Positions 27,057 to 33,973 of a stretch of DNA of 41,146 nt are shown one piece after another. The translations under genes were made by a program, and so were the position numbers. The stretch is from assembly GCA_018819205.1 (NCBI GenBank), contig JAHJQE010000061.1, forward strand, positions 1 through 41,146, written 5' to 3'. A model generated the notes under the pieces. It was not told the DNA's origin and made no database searches. It saw nothing but the letters and a program-made list of their open reading frames with translations. Position 1 is the stretch's first letter. Every line of letters begins with the position of its first letter. The stretch is from Gammaproteobacteria bacterium. Its GTDB lineage: Bacteria > Pseudomonadota > Gammaproteobacteria > Burkholderiales > Gallionellaceae.

Positions 27057-27082
27057 CCATCCTTCATGTACTCTCCTCCCTT

Positions 27083-27115
27083 GCGCGCACGCAGTCAGGT
27101 GCGCGCTCTTTTTTG
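27083..27115 (+). terminator. Intrinsic terminator after olsB
   Basis: A perfect eight-base stem (GCGCGCAC at 27083-27090, GTGCGCGC at 27099-27106) with an eight-base loop is followed by TCTTTTTT. It ends the olsA-olsB transcript and separates it from dgkA. Confidence 0.88.
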
Positions 27116-27160
27116 TGTATAGTTATCGGAATCCAAATGACCATGCTTCAGGAGCAAACA

Positions 27161-27532
27161 TTGCAAAGCCCGCACAAAGGAAAAACCGGATTCGTACGCC
27201 TGTGGAACGCCTTCGGCTACTCCATCGCCGGCTTCCGCGCCGCCTACAAACATGAAGACGCCTTCCGCCAGGAAGTATGGCTCGCCATCGTGCTCGTCCC
27301 GCTCGCGCTGTGGCTGCCCGTGACGGCGATCGCCAAGGCGCTGATGATAGGCAGCGTGCTGCTGGTCATCATCGTCGAGTTGCTCAACTCCGCCATCGAA
27401 GCCACCGTGGACCGCATCTCGCTGGAGAACCACGACCTCGCCAAACGCGCCAAGGACATCGGCAGCTCCGCCGTGCTGGTGAGCCTGATCAATGTCTGCG
27501 TGGTGTGGGGGCTGGTATTGCTGTTCAAGTGA
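27161..27532 (+). CDS. dgkA: Diacylglycerol kinase
   Basis: A 123-residue integral membrane enzyme that phosphorylates diacylglycerol to phosphatidate, recycling lipid. The family signature ELLNSAIEATVDR is at about residues 73-85, followed by HDLAKRAKDIGSSAV. Three membrane helices are visible (VWLAIVLVPLALWL, ALMIGSVLLVIIV, LINVCVVWGLVLLF). I start at the TTG because AGGAG precedes it by six bases and the length then matches the family. An in-frame ATG at 27137 would add eight residues but sits only about seven bases after the likely transcription start, given TATAGT at 27118-27123. It stands next to the lipid acyltransferases. Confidence 0.88.
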   Translation: MQSPHKGKTGFVRLWNAFGYSIAGFRAAYKHEDAFRQEVWLAIVLVPLALWLPVTAIAKALMIGSVLLVIIVELLNSAIEATVDRISLENHDLAKRAKDIGSSAVLVSLINVCVVWGLVLLFK

Positions 27533-27558
27533 CAACTTAAATTCCAGGAGGAATGAGC

Positions 27559-27825
27559 ATGGCAAAGATAAGCAGCCCGGAATACGAAGCCAAGGCACGT
27601 GCACTCAGCGAAGAAGAAGCAGAACGTTTGCTTTCCCGCATGAGCGGCAAACTGCCCAAGCGCCTGCAAAAGGAAAAGCTGACCCGCGAGGAAGCGCTCG
27701 CCATCCAGCTCGAAGTGGAAGACGAGCAACTGGAAGAATGGCGCAGGAACATGAAGGAACTGAACAACAACATCGACGAGACGGGGAAATTCAAGAGCAT
27801 GGCGGACAAGAAGTCAAAAAAATAA
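27559..27825 (+). CDS. Small charged helical protein of unknown function
   Basis: An 88-residue cytoplasmic protein, very rich in E, K and R, with no membrane segment. It is almost wholly alpha-helical by composition (ALSEEEAERLLSRMSGKLPK, EEALAIQLEVEDEQLEEWRR) and ends in a lysine-rich tail (SMADKKSKK). AGGAGG stands seven bases before the ATG at 27559; an ATG six bases earlier is too close to that site. It lies 26 bases after dgkA and is probably co-transcribed, since the terminator comes after it. I recognise no named family. Confidence 0.7.
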   Translation: MAKISSPEYEAKARALSEEEAERLLSRMSGKLPKRLQKEKLTREEALAIQLEVEDEQLEEWRRNMKELNNNIDETGKFKSMADKKSKK

Positions 27826-27844
27826 GCCCCCTTCTCTGCTACAA

Positions 27845-27879
27845 AACAGCGGCCGTCTGCGCAAGCAACGGCCGCTGTT
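27845..27879 (+). terminator. Stem-loop, probable terminator after the dgkA unit
   Basis: A perfect 12-base stem (AACAGCGGCCGT at 27845-27856, ACGGCCGCTGTT at 27868-27879) with an 11-base loop. The following CCATTT is a poor U tract, so it may be a weak terminator or an mRNA-stabilising hairpin. Confidence 0.6.
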
Positions 27880-27950
27880 CCATTTAGCATCATCCAACTG
27901 TATTGCTTACTTCACATTCTCTTCATGCAGCGGGGCTATAAACATGCGCC

Positions 27951-28538
27951 ATGAAGCGCACATCGCTACTCGTCGTTGCACTGCTGCTGGCGCTGGCCGC
28001 CAACGCCGTGCCTGTCCCCGACAATCTGCAAGTCGCGGTGCAAAGGACCGGCGACAGCTATCAGCTCAGCGCCCGCTTCGACACCTCGCTGTCGCAATGC
28101 GCTGCCTACCGCTACCTCACCGACTACGAATCCGCCGTCAAGCTGCCCGGCATCCTGTCCTCCACGGCTTACCGCGAAACGGACGACACCGTAGTGGTCG
28201 AGCGCACCGCCGAAGAACGCATCCTGTTCATGCGCGTGCGCCTGCATTCGGTGCTGGCGTTCACCGAATATCCCGACGAAAGATTGACCTTCACCCAGCT
28301 ATCCGGCGACTCCAGGTCCTTCAGCGGCCACTGGCTGATCGAACCCCACCCGCAAGGCAGCACCCTGATATTCCAGGGAGAGTGGGAGCCGGACACGCTG
28401 CTGCCCCTGTTCATCATCGACCACTTCGCCAAACACGATCTGGAAAGGCGCTTCGGCGAGATCGCCCGGCTGGCCGAGGAGCAAAGATCCCTGCAATCGG
28501 CCAAGTGCCCGCAAGCCACCCGGCTCGTCACCCGCTGA
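27951..28538 (+). CDS. Exported SRPBCC (START-like) fold protein
   Basis: A 195-residue protein with a signal peptide ([21 protein letters not shown]). The rest follows the SRPBCC/polyketide-cyclase-like pattern: an early strand and helix ([21 protein letters not shown]), then antiparallel strands ([47 protein letters not shown]), and a long C-terminal helix ([20 protein letters not shown]). Such folds enclose a hydrophobic cavity for a lipid or other ligand. The ligand is unknown. It likely acts in the periplasm. No strong ribosome site precedes the ATG. It is a single gene between a stem-loop and the J-domain gene. Confidence 0.68.
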   Translation: MKRTSLLVVALLLALAANAVPVPDNLQVAVQRTGDSYQLSARFDTSLSQCAAYRYLTDYESAVKLPGILSSTAYRETDDTVVVERTAEERILFMRVRLHSVLAFTEYPDERLTFTQLSGDSRSFSGHWLIEPHPQGSTLIFQGEWEPDTLLPLFIIDHFAKHDLERRFGEIARLAEEQRSLQSAKCPQATRLVTR

Positions 28539-28612
28539 CAGTCGCGGCACGCCCGCAAAGGCACTGGCTGCGGCCAGCGCGTGGAACCCCAACAGTCCGC
28601 ACAGGAACTTGG

Positions 28613-28618
28613 TAAAAT
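28613..28618 (+). promoter_or_regulatory. Candidate -10 element of the J-domain gene cluster
   Basis: TAAAAT at 28613-28618 would start transcription near 28625, 17 bases before the TTG start and just ahead of its AGGAGG. This argues against the longer reading frame that begins at 28609. No good -35 is seen. Confidence 0.4.
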
Positions 28619-28641
28619 CGCGCGCCTTGCAGGAGGCTTCA

Positions 28642-28941
28642 TTGGAAAACCCATACAACATCCTTGGCGTCTCGCCGACCGCTTCGACCGACGACATCAA
28701 GAAGGCATACCGCGCACTTGCCATGCGCCATCATCCGGACCGCAACCCTGACGCCAGCGCCGAACGCAGATTCGACGCGATCAAGAAGGCGTACGAGCTG
28801 CTGTCCGACCCGCAAAAGCGGGCGGAGTACCACTACAGCCAGAACAACCGCATCGTCGTCGACCCCGCGCAGGAAGCACAGAATCTGTGGGGCGCCTTAT
28901 TCACCCGTTGCGGCATCGAACAGCCGCGCAGCGACCGTTAA
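28642..28941 (+). CDS. Minimal J-domain (DnaJ-like) co-chaperone
   Basis: A 99-residue protein made almost only of a J domain (about residues 2-66): [20 protein letters not shown], then the HPD motif in RHHPDRN at about 31-33 that stimulates DnaK ATPase, then [18 protein letters not shown]. There is no G/F region, zinc finger or client-binding domain; a short tail ([20 protein letters not shown]) could target it. It starts at a TTG five bases after AGGAGG. It leads a run of three unrecognised genes, and may direct DnaK to one of them. Confidence 0.82.
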   Translation: MENPYNILGVSPTASTDDIKKAYRALAMRHHPDRNPDASAERRFDAIKKAYELLSDPQKRAEYHYSQNNRIVVDPAQEAQNLWGALFTRCGIEQPRSDR

Positions 28942-28960
28942 ATATTTTAAGAAGACCATC

Positions 28961-29479
28961 ATGAAAAACATCCATCCAGAATTCCACTATCAGACCCGCG
29001 AACTCGGCGTCCAGATCAGCGACACGCTGGGCGAACCGCCCGACCGCAAGCGCTACGAGCGCGTCATCGCCTCCCTGATCGGCGAGTACGCCAAAGGCAC
29101 GGTGATCGACGATGTGAACATGTTGAGCTTCGCGCTGGTCGACCATCTGGTGTTCGGCGATGCCGCCGGCCTGATGGCCGAGGCCCGCCGCTACAACGAA
29201 GGCGATGCCGACAAAGTGATGCAAATGGTGTCATGCAGCACGGCAACCACCGGCGATGCGCTGGCCGCCGTGTTCGCCGCCGACCCCGAACTGGCGCGCA
29301 AAGCGATCATCACCGCCTACCTGTTCAAGCATCCCAAAGGCTGGAAGGACGAGGATCATTCTCTCGATGCCCTGCAGGAAGAGGAAGACAAAGCCAATGC
29401 CGACGAGGATGAGGACGAGTCCTACCACGGCGAGAACATCGAACACCTGTTCGACACACGCGGAGACGGCAATGACTGA
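28961..29479 (+). CDS. Unrecognised acidic protein, 172 residues
   Basis: A cytoplasmic protein without signal or membrane segment. The first 120 residues look like a compact helical domain (RYERVIASLIGEYAKGTVID, MLSFALVDHLVFGDAAGLM, ARKAIITAYLFKHPKGW). The C-terminal 45 residues are strongly acidic (EEEDKANADEDEDESY). The ATG follows the J-domain gene by 19 bases with only a weak ribosome site (AAGAAG). Its 3' end overlaps the next gene by eight bases, so the two are coupled. I recognise no family. Its place behind a J-domain gene makes it a possible client or partner. Confidence 0.65.
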   Translation: MKNIHPEFHYQTRELGVQISDTLGEPPDRKRYERVIASLIGEYAKGTVIDDVNMLSFALVDHLVFGDAAGLMAEARRYNEGDADKVMQMVSCSTATTGDALAAVFAADPELARKAIITAYLFKHPKGWKDEDHSLDALQEEEDKANADEDEDESYHGENIEHLFDTRGDGND

Positions 29480-30278
29480 CAGATCACAACTGCCCGCCAT
29501 CCGGCAGCAAGTCACCGAACTGGTACTGGCCGGTTCGCCCGAGCATGCGGAAGAAGCCATCAACGAAACAGCCGAGAAATTCGGCGACCTCGCCGTGGTC
29601 GAAGTGCTGGGCGAACTGGAACCGCAGGTCGCATCGCTGCACCTGTCATCCTTCGACGGCGGCAAGATGTCGCTGGCCACCCTGCTCATCCCGCCCAAAG
29701 CCTGGGCCGAGAGTCTGGCCTACTTCGCCGCCACTTGGGACGAAGACTGGATCGAAGACGAGCCGGAAGTGCTGGCCGAATCGCTGTTCGCGCACATCCA
29801 CGGCATGGTGTTCGGCACCGACGACGAAGAACGCCGCGCCGAACTGCTCAACGCCGCGCTGGCCACCGACTGGGGCACCACCGCCTTCGCCGTGCTGTTC
29901 TCCACCGCCGCCGAAGAGATCATCGAGATCGCCAACGACATCCACAACCTCGGTGCACACCGCAGCGGCAGCACCACCTCCGACCACGACGTGATCCCCA
30001 TGGCGCTGGAGATCGCACGCACCAACGAAGAAGGCTGGGACCGCATCCTGTTCGAGATCTTCCCAGACTGGCGCCCCGGCGAGAACGAACTGCACGCCGC
30101 CTCGGAAGAAGAGAGTGACGACGACCTCGGAGACGAAGAAGCACGCGAGAGCGAATTCGCCATGGGTCGTTCCACCAAAGAACTGCTGCTGCGCCTGCGC
30201 AAACAAGTGCCCAGCAAAGCCGTCGCACCCGCCAAGAAAGGCGCGCGTCCAAGTCTGGGGGAGGACATCTTCTCGTAA
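29472..30278 (+). CDS. Unrecognised acidic protein, 268 residues
   Basis: A soluble protein with no signal peptide. It is rich in A, E, D and L, probably all helical (EVLAESLFAHIHGMVFGTDD, AALATDWGTTAFAVLFSTAA). An acidic linker (EEESDDDLGDEEARESEF) precedes a basic C-terminal tail (LLRLRKQVPSKAVAPAKKGA). The ATG at 29472 overlaps the upstream gene by eight bases, after a GGAG site. Codon use resembles the surrounding core genes. It contains two tryptophan-rich turns (TWDEDWIED, FPDWRPGEN). I recognise no family and assign no function. It probably works with its overlapping partner. Confidence 0.65.
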   Translation: MTDRSQLPAIRQQVTELVLAGSPEHAEEAINETAEKFGDLAVVEVLGELEPQVASLHLSSFDGGKMSLATLLIPPKAWAESLAYFAATWDEDWIEDEPEVLAESLFAHIHGMVFGTDDEERRAELLNAALATDWGTTAFAVLFSTAAEEIIEIANDIHNLGAHRSGSTTSDHDVIPMALEIARTNEEGWDRILFEIFPDWRPGENELHAASEEESDDDLGDEEARESEFAMGRSTKELLLRLRKQVPSKAVAPAKKGARPSLGEDIFS

Positions 30279-30289
30279 TCTCACAGGCC

Positions 30290-30414
30290 GTCATACCGGC
30301 GCAGGCCGGTATCCAGCCAGTCAAAAGCACGCTGCGAAGCAGACAAAACCCTCTTATGGGTCGCTGTCGCGAAGATCGACGAATCATCTGGATACCGGCC
30401 TGCGCCGGTATGAC
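30290..30414. repeat. REP-like inverted pair
   Basis: Two 27-base arms (30290-30316 and 30388-30414) are perfect inverted copies of each other, separated by 71 bases. Each arm is also a hairpin: ATACCGGC, GCAG, GCCGGTAT. The GTCAT and ATCCAG ends fit the REP doublets mobilised by RAYT-type transposases in many proteobacteria. It fills the gap between two unrecognised genes. No transposase gene is in the window. Confidence 0.8.
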
Positions 30415-30450
30415 GCAGAGAATCTGAATCGGATTTGGGAATAATTTATT

Positions 30451-31320
30451 GTGAACATCACCAGCTACACCGCCCGCACACCCCAGCTCGTGCAAGCACT
30501 GGAAGCGCTCGGCCAGCGCGCGGACGAACAGGCAGCCGGCATCCTGTTCGACGAACTGTGCGGCATCACGGCACTGGTCGCCAAGAAGTTCACCAATGAC
30601 CGCACCGCGGAAGGTATCCACGAAGCGTTCCATCTCACCGTGGGCTGCATCTCGCTGGCGATCAGTCAGGCGGACATCGCCGACACCGGCGAAGCCAAAC
30701 TCTCCTTCCTGCTGCAACACGGCGCTGAATACGTGTTCCAGATGGGCTTCCGCCACATCAAGGAACTGTCCGCCCTGCCCTACACCGCGTTCGTCTCCGA
30801 TTTCGACAACGATCCCTTCGTGCAGCAGCGCAACCTGAAAGCCATCTTCATGGAGATATGCAGCGCCGACCCGGCTACGACATGGTCGGGTGATGCCGTG
30901 TATCAGAACGAGATCGTGGACCGGAAGCGCAACCAGCACATCATCGATTGCGGCAAATGGCTGCGCAAACACAACGCCGCCGGCGTGGTACGTGACTCCG
31001 AGATGGATGCCAACGCCGCCATCACCGTGGCCGTGCTGTTCGCACTCTCAGGCGATGGCCGCATCGTCGCGCGCACCGCACAAAGACCGCTAGAGAATCT
31101 CATCGCCCACATCCGCGACACCAAGCCCGATGTCGATGCCAGCTGGGACAAATTCCTGAAAAAGATCCCGCCCGAATTTCAGCCCCTGCTGCGCGAGCGC
31201 ATGGAGCAACTGCGCGGCACCATCGTCAAGAAACTGTACGGCAAGACCAAGCCCAAGACCCTGCTCACCGAACTGCAAGACCACTACATCGGCAGCGAAC
31301 AGGACATCGACTACGCCTGA
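30451..31320 (+). CDS. Unrecognised protein, 289 residues
   Basis: A soluble, mainly helical protein with no signal peptide or membrane helix. It starts at a GTG with only a weak GGGA site about ten bases upstream. Recognisable features are a central helical region (EAFHLTVGCISLAISQADIA, FLLQHGAEYVFQMGFRHI), a charged segment (YQNEIVDRKRNQHIIDCGKW), and a lysine-rich end (VKKLYGKTKPKTLLTELQDH). It follows the REP-like pair, so it may have its own promoter. No catalytic motif is clear, and I recognise no family. Confidence 0.62.
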   Translation: MNITSYTARTPQLVQALEALGQRADEQAAGILFDELCGITALVAKKFTNDRTAEGIHEAFHLTVGCISLAISQADIADTGEAKLSFLLQHGAEYVFQMGFRHIKELSALPYTAFVSDFDNDPFVQQRNLKAIFMEICSADPATTWSGDAVYQNEIVDRKRNQHIIDCGKWLRKHNAAGVVRDSEMDANAAITVAVLFALSGDGRIVARTAQRPLENLIAHIRDTKPDVDASWDKFLKKIPPEFQPLLRERMEQLRGTIVKKLYGKTKPKTLLTELQDHYIGSEQDIDYA

Positions 31321-31349
31321 CACGGCGCGCTGCCTGTCTGCCACTTGGC

Positions 31350-31355
31350 TATAAT
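31350..31355 (+). promoter_or_regulatory. Candidate -10 element of the MntA-like gene
   Basis: A consensus TATAAT at 31350-31355. Transcription would start near 31362, which leaves the GTG at 31383 as the first usable start and rules out the GTG at 31356. The -35 region is poor. Confidence 0.5.
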
Positions 31356-31382
31356 GTGCAAACACTCAACAGGACGATCACC

Positions 31383-31673
31383 GTGCGCCCCTCGATAGCC
31401 TTGCAACAACACCGCGACGAAGTCCGTCGCATCGTACTCAGCCACCGCGTGGCCGGAGTGCGCGTGTACGGCTCGGCATTGCATGGTGACGATGCCGAAG
31501 GCAGCGACCTCGACCTGCTGGTAGAGCCGACCAGCGAGACCACGCTGTTCGACATCGCCAAGATACAAGTCGAAGTCGCGCGATTGCTCAACGTCAGCGT
31601 GGACGTCCTCACTCCCAATGCACTGCCCGACAAATTCCGCGCCCAAGTCATGAGCGAAGCGGTACCGGTATGA
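31383..31673 (+). CDS. MntA-type minimal nucleotidyltransferase antitoxin
   Basis: A 96-residue minimal nucleotidyltransferase. The GSx10DxD active site is complete (YGSALHGDDAEGSDLDLLVE, about residues 28-47). The sequence PTSETTLFDIAKIQVEVARLLN and the C-terminal VDVLTPNALPDKFRAQVMSEAVPV are typical of MntA/MenA-like antitoxins that AMPylate a HEPN partner (HepT). It starts at a GTG eight bases after AGGA. Its stop overlaps an ATG (ATGA, 31670-31673) exactly where HepT normally begins, but only a 15-codon stub follows. It is therefore probably an orphan antitoxin. Confidence 0.85.
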   Translation: MRPSIALQQHRDEVRRIVLSHRVAGVRVYGSALHGDDAEGSDLDLLVEPTSETTLFDIAKIQVEVARLLNVSVDVLTPNALPDKFRAQVMSEAVPV

Positions 31674-31717
31674 GCAAGACAGATCCATTACGCATCAAAA
31701 ATTTCTCGAACGCATGA
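31670..31717 (+). pseudogene. Remnant of a HepT-like HEPN toxin gene
   Basis: A 15-residue frame, MSKTDPLRIKNFSNA, begins in ATGA overlap with the antitoxin stop. The start MSKxDPLRI resembles the usual N-terminus of HepT toxins paired with this antitoxin class. In another frame the next bases read FLERMI, also HepT-like, as if two bases had been lost or gained. Everything further is gone. The resemblance is short, so this is a probable rather than proven remnant. Confidence 0.5.
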
Positions 31718-31740
31718 TTAACGGACGCACCGCACCAGTC

Positions 31741-31774
31741 CCCTCGCCCACCGGGAGAGGGTTAGGGAGAGGGC
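31741..31774. repeat. REP-like palindromic fragment
   Basis: CCCTCGCCCACCGGGAGAGG followed by GTTAGGGAGAGGG resembles the CCCTCTCCC/GGGAGAGGG class of scattered palindromic repeats in proteobacteria. It lies directly after the HepT remnant. Single, imperfect copy, so tentative. Confidence 0.4.
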
Positions 31775-31831
31775 TGACTCGTTGAATCCTCCCACACACT
31801 CGCAACAACAATAACGGAAGCCCGCTCCATC

Positions 31832-32572
31832 ATGTCCGCACAAGAACCCACACCCGCCCAACCCGCCCTCTCCGAAAAGGAGATGGCAGCGCTCGACGAT
31901 TTCCTGATGTCCGATGCCACCAGCAGCGAAGTGATGATGCTCGACCAACTGGACGGCTTCTTCACCGCCCTCGCTTCCGGCCCATCCCTGCCCGAGCCGG
32001 AAGCATGGATGCCGCGCGTGTGGGGCCCCAGCGCAAGCGATGCGCCCAAGTTCGCCAGCGACGCGCAACGGGCAACCATCACCGACCTGCTCACCCGCCA
32101 CCTGAACGCCATCGTATGGAGCATGAATCAGGAACTGGAAAGTTTCGAGCCCATCTTCGACCTGAACGTCTACGAAGGCGACGAACACGAATACCTGGAC
32201 GGCGAGAACTGGGCACACGGCTACATGACCGGCATCGCCATGCAGCGCGACAACTGGAAGAAATTGCTCGAAGCACGGCACGCCGCAGAAGTATTGCGCC
32301 CCCTCTACCTGCTCGGCTCACCAGACATCACCGAGGAAGAAGAAGCGCTGATAGAGACACCCGCCCAACGCGAAGCGCTATCCAAGAAAATCCCCGCCAG
32401 CGTGGCCGCGATCTACAAATTCTGGGCACCACAACGACGCGCCGCAGAAGAACGCATCCACGGCAAGTCCGACGATAGCGACATGAAGCATGTCAGCCGC
32501 AATGCACCCTGTCCCTGCGGCAGCGGCAGGAAGTTCAAGAAGTGTTGCGGGGCGAATAAGGGCGCGGACTGA
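31832..32572 (+). CDS. UPF0149 (YecA-like) protein with a C-terminal SEC-C motif
   Basis: A 246-residue protein. The UPF0149 domain covers about residues 15-200, starting with ALDDFLMSDATSSEVMMLDQ and LDGFFTALASGP, with the typical WGHGY-like ENWAHGYMTGIA. A SEC-C zinc-binding motif ends the protein (RNAPCPCGSGRKFKKCCG, with C-x-C-x8-C-C). SEC-C also occurs in SecA and in many proteins that meet ribosomes or other nucleic acid complexes. The exact role of the family is not settled. It is a single gene, preceded by a GGAAG site ten bases from the ATG. Confidence 0.87.
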   Translation: MSAQEPTPAQPALSEKEMAALDDFLMSDATSSEVMMLDQLDGFFTALASGPSLPEPEAWMPRVWGPSASDAPKFASDAQRATITDLLTRHLNAIVWSMNQELESFEPIFDLNVYEGDEHEYLDGENWAHGYMTGIAMQRDNWKKLLEARHAAEVLRPLYLLGSPDITEEEEALIETPAQREALSKKIPASVAAIYKFWAPQRRAAEERIHGKSDDSDMKHVSRNAPCPCGSGRKFKKCCGANKGAD

Positions 32573-32593
32573 AAAGCTCGAGTCTGCTGCCAC

Positions 32594-33127
32594 TCAATCG
32601 AGTGGCGTGCTGAAACCGAGGCTGTAGATGATGTTGCCGGAGAAGGTGGAGCTGTAATAGCGCCGTGCAGAAAGCGCGATACCGATCACACGCGTGTACC
32701 AGGCGATACCCACTTCCGGATAAAGCACCGCGCTGAATTCATGCTTCATGTACGTCTCGCCCGGCTCGTCGATCTGTCCGTTGCGGTTATTGTCCAGCTT
32801 GTCCTGCGTGGCATCGGCCTGATGACTGGCCATGCCAACCAGCACCCCAACGCCTATGAATGGCGAAACATGTTCCCCGTATTGCAAACGCACCGAGCTG
32901 GTCACACCCTTGTATTCGAACCGCTCATCCGCGAAATACGAAGCGCCCACCCGCACCCCGCTGAACCAGCTCGGGCATGCACTGTAAGCCGCATCCAGCC
33001 CCACGATCCGTAGATCCTTCTCCGCCCAGAAGGCGCCTTCGAATTGTGGTTTGCATGGAGCAGCGTGGCTAATGGCTGGCAAGAAGGTCAACAGGAGCAA
33101 TAAGAACTCAGCGCGGAGGCGGAACAT
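32594..33127 (-). CDS. Exported beta-barrel-like protein with an EF-hand-like loop
   Basis: A 177-residue protein with a signal peptide (FLLLLLTFLPAISHAAP). Alternating hydrophobic and polar stretches (SGVRVGASYFADERFEYKGV, SVRLQYGEHVSPFIGVGVLV, IIYSLGFSTPLD) suggest a small outer-membrane barrel or a related beta fold. The loop DNNRNGQIDEPGE near residues 110-122 has the spacing of a calcium-binding EF-hand loop and would face outward between two strands. The last strand ends in LD rather than the usual aromatic residue. It converges with the UPF0149 gene; a short palindrome spans its stop. No named family recognised. Confidence 0.6.
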   Translation of the reverse strand: MFRLRAEFLLLLLTFLPAISHAAPCKPQFEGAFWAEKDLRIVGLDAAYSACPSWFSGVRVGASYFADERFEYKGVTSSVRLQYGEHVSPFIGVGVLVGMASHQADATQDKLDNNRNGQIDEPGETYMKHEFSAVLYPEVGIAWYTRVIGIALSARRYYSSTFSGNIIYSLGFSTPLD

Positions 33128-33144
33128 AAGTGTGCGAAAAGTTT

Positions 33145-33167
33145 ATTCGATGCTGACCCGTTTAGTT
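33145..33167. repeat. 23-bp direct repeat, copy 1
   Basis: A 23-base sequence starting ATTCGATGCTGACCC is repeated exactly at 33941-33963. This copy lies two bases past the stop of the HEPN-like gene. The two copies frame 773 bases that hold that gene and a long hairpin. Confidence 0.85.
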
Positions 33168-33169
33168 AC

Positions 33170-33796
33170 TCACGCACCATATTTCCGCAAGAATAGGTTG
33201 ACTCCATCAAGCATGATTGCCGCCCGCCGTTTCTCTGAAACTTCCTCCCATTCACCGTGGGCTGCATGATTTCGAAGGCCACCCCAAGCAGTTATATCTT
33301 TCATGTCTTGCTTCGTTATCAATTCCTCGGCGAGCAACACCTGTGCATATGTGTCGAGGCAAGGTTTCCGATTGCCCAATGAAAGGTCTTTGCTTTCGAT
33401 CCAAGTGCGGAGGAATTCTTCAAGGGTAGCCCCGATCAACACGACAGGTGCTGCCGGGTGAACGCCTTTTGCGTTGAGAAGCAAGTGGGCTTGCTCAAGA
33501 AAGTCAGATACGACATCAAGTTGAGCTTTGCGCTGAGGGGTTACCTGCCCATGTAGTCCTGCCTCGACATGGGCCTTGAAGTTCTCAAGTGACGAATAAA
33601 GAGTTGCCGACAAATGGTCTGCCGTACCGGCAGCACCACTCGCCAATTGAAAGAACGAACTCTTAGCTCCCGCGAACTCACGCAAGAACTCTGTGATTTG
33701 TGCCTTTACGCCATAGAGATTGACGTAGTTCTTGCCGGCGTCACTGATGGCACCTTGAAGGCGCGCCACGTGTGCAAACAAAGTTGGAGTATCCAT
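33170..33796 (-). CDS. HEPN-like protein, possible RNase effector of the insert
   Basis: A 208-residue soluble protein, helical throughout. Near residues 175-185 it has WGGLRNHAAHGEWEE, an R-N-x3-H arrangement that matches the R-x4-6-H catalytic motif of HEPN ribonucleases. The preceding VVLIGATLEEFLRTWI and LDTYAQVLLAEELITKQDMK look like the remaining helices of a HEPN domain. The first 110 residues (QITEFLREFAGAKSSFFQLA) are unassigned. There is no strong ribosome site before the ATG. It lies downstream of the OLD-like nuclease on the same strand, 177 bases away, and its base composition is less G+C-rich than the core genes. Confidence 0.62.
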   Translation of the reverse strand: MDTPTLFAHVARLQGAISDAGKNYVNLYGVKAQITEFLREFAGAKSSFFQLASGAAGTADHLSATLYSSLENFKAHVEAGLHGQVTPQRKAQLDVVSDFLEQAHLLLNAKGVHPAAPVVLIGATLEEFLRTWIESKDLSLGNRKPCLDTYAQVLLAEELITKQDMKDITAWGGLRNHAAHGEWEEVSEKRRAAIMLDGVNLFLRKYGA

Positions 33797-33873
33797 TGTG
33801 ATTGAGTGCTCTAACGTGATTTATAAGGTATGCCCACCAAGCTCACGGCCGCCTAATTCCTGAACCACAAGTT

Positions 33874-33926
33874 ACCGGAGTCAATTTTTTTCTTCGTCTC
33901 TTCTGACGAAACAATTCGACTCCGGT
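33874..33926. repeat. Long two-part hairpin between the insert genes
   Basis: Outer arms ACCGGAGTC (33874-33882) and GACTCCGGT (33918-33926) continue as AATT/AATT with one bulged base. Inner arms TTCGTC (33893-33898) and GACGAA (33905-33910) close the loop. A run of T sits on the plus strand inside. It could act as a terminator between the two leftward genes or be a mobile-element end. Confidence 0.6.
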
Positions 33927-33940
33927 ACCTTTTGCTCATG

Positions 33941-33963
33941 ATTCGATGCTGACCCGTTTAGTT
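33941..33963. repeat. 23-bp direct repeat, copy 2
   Basis: Exact copy of 33145-33167. It lies ten bases past the stop of the OLD-like nuclease gene, the same kind of place as copy 1. Confidence 0.85.
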
Positions 33964-33973
33964 CGCGAGGATT

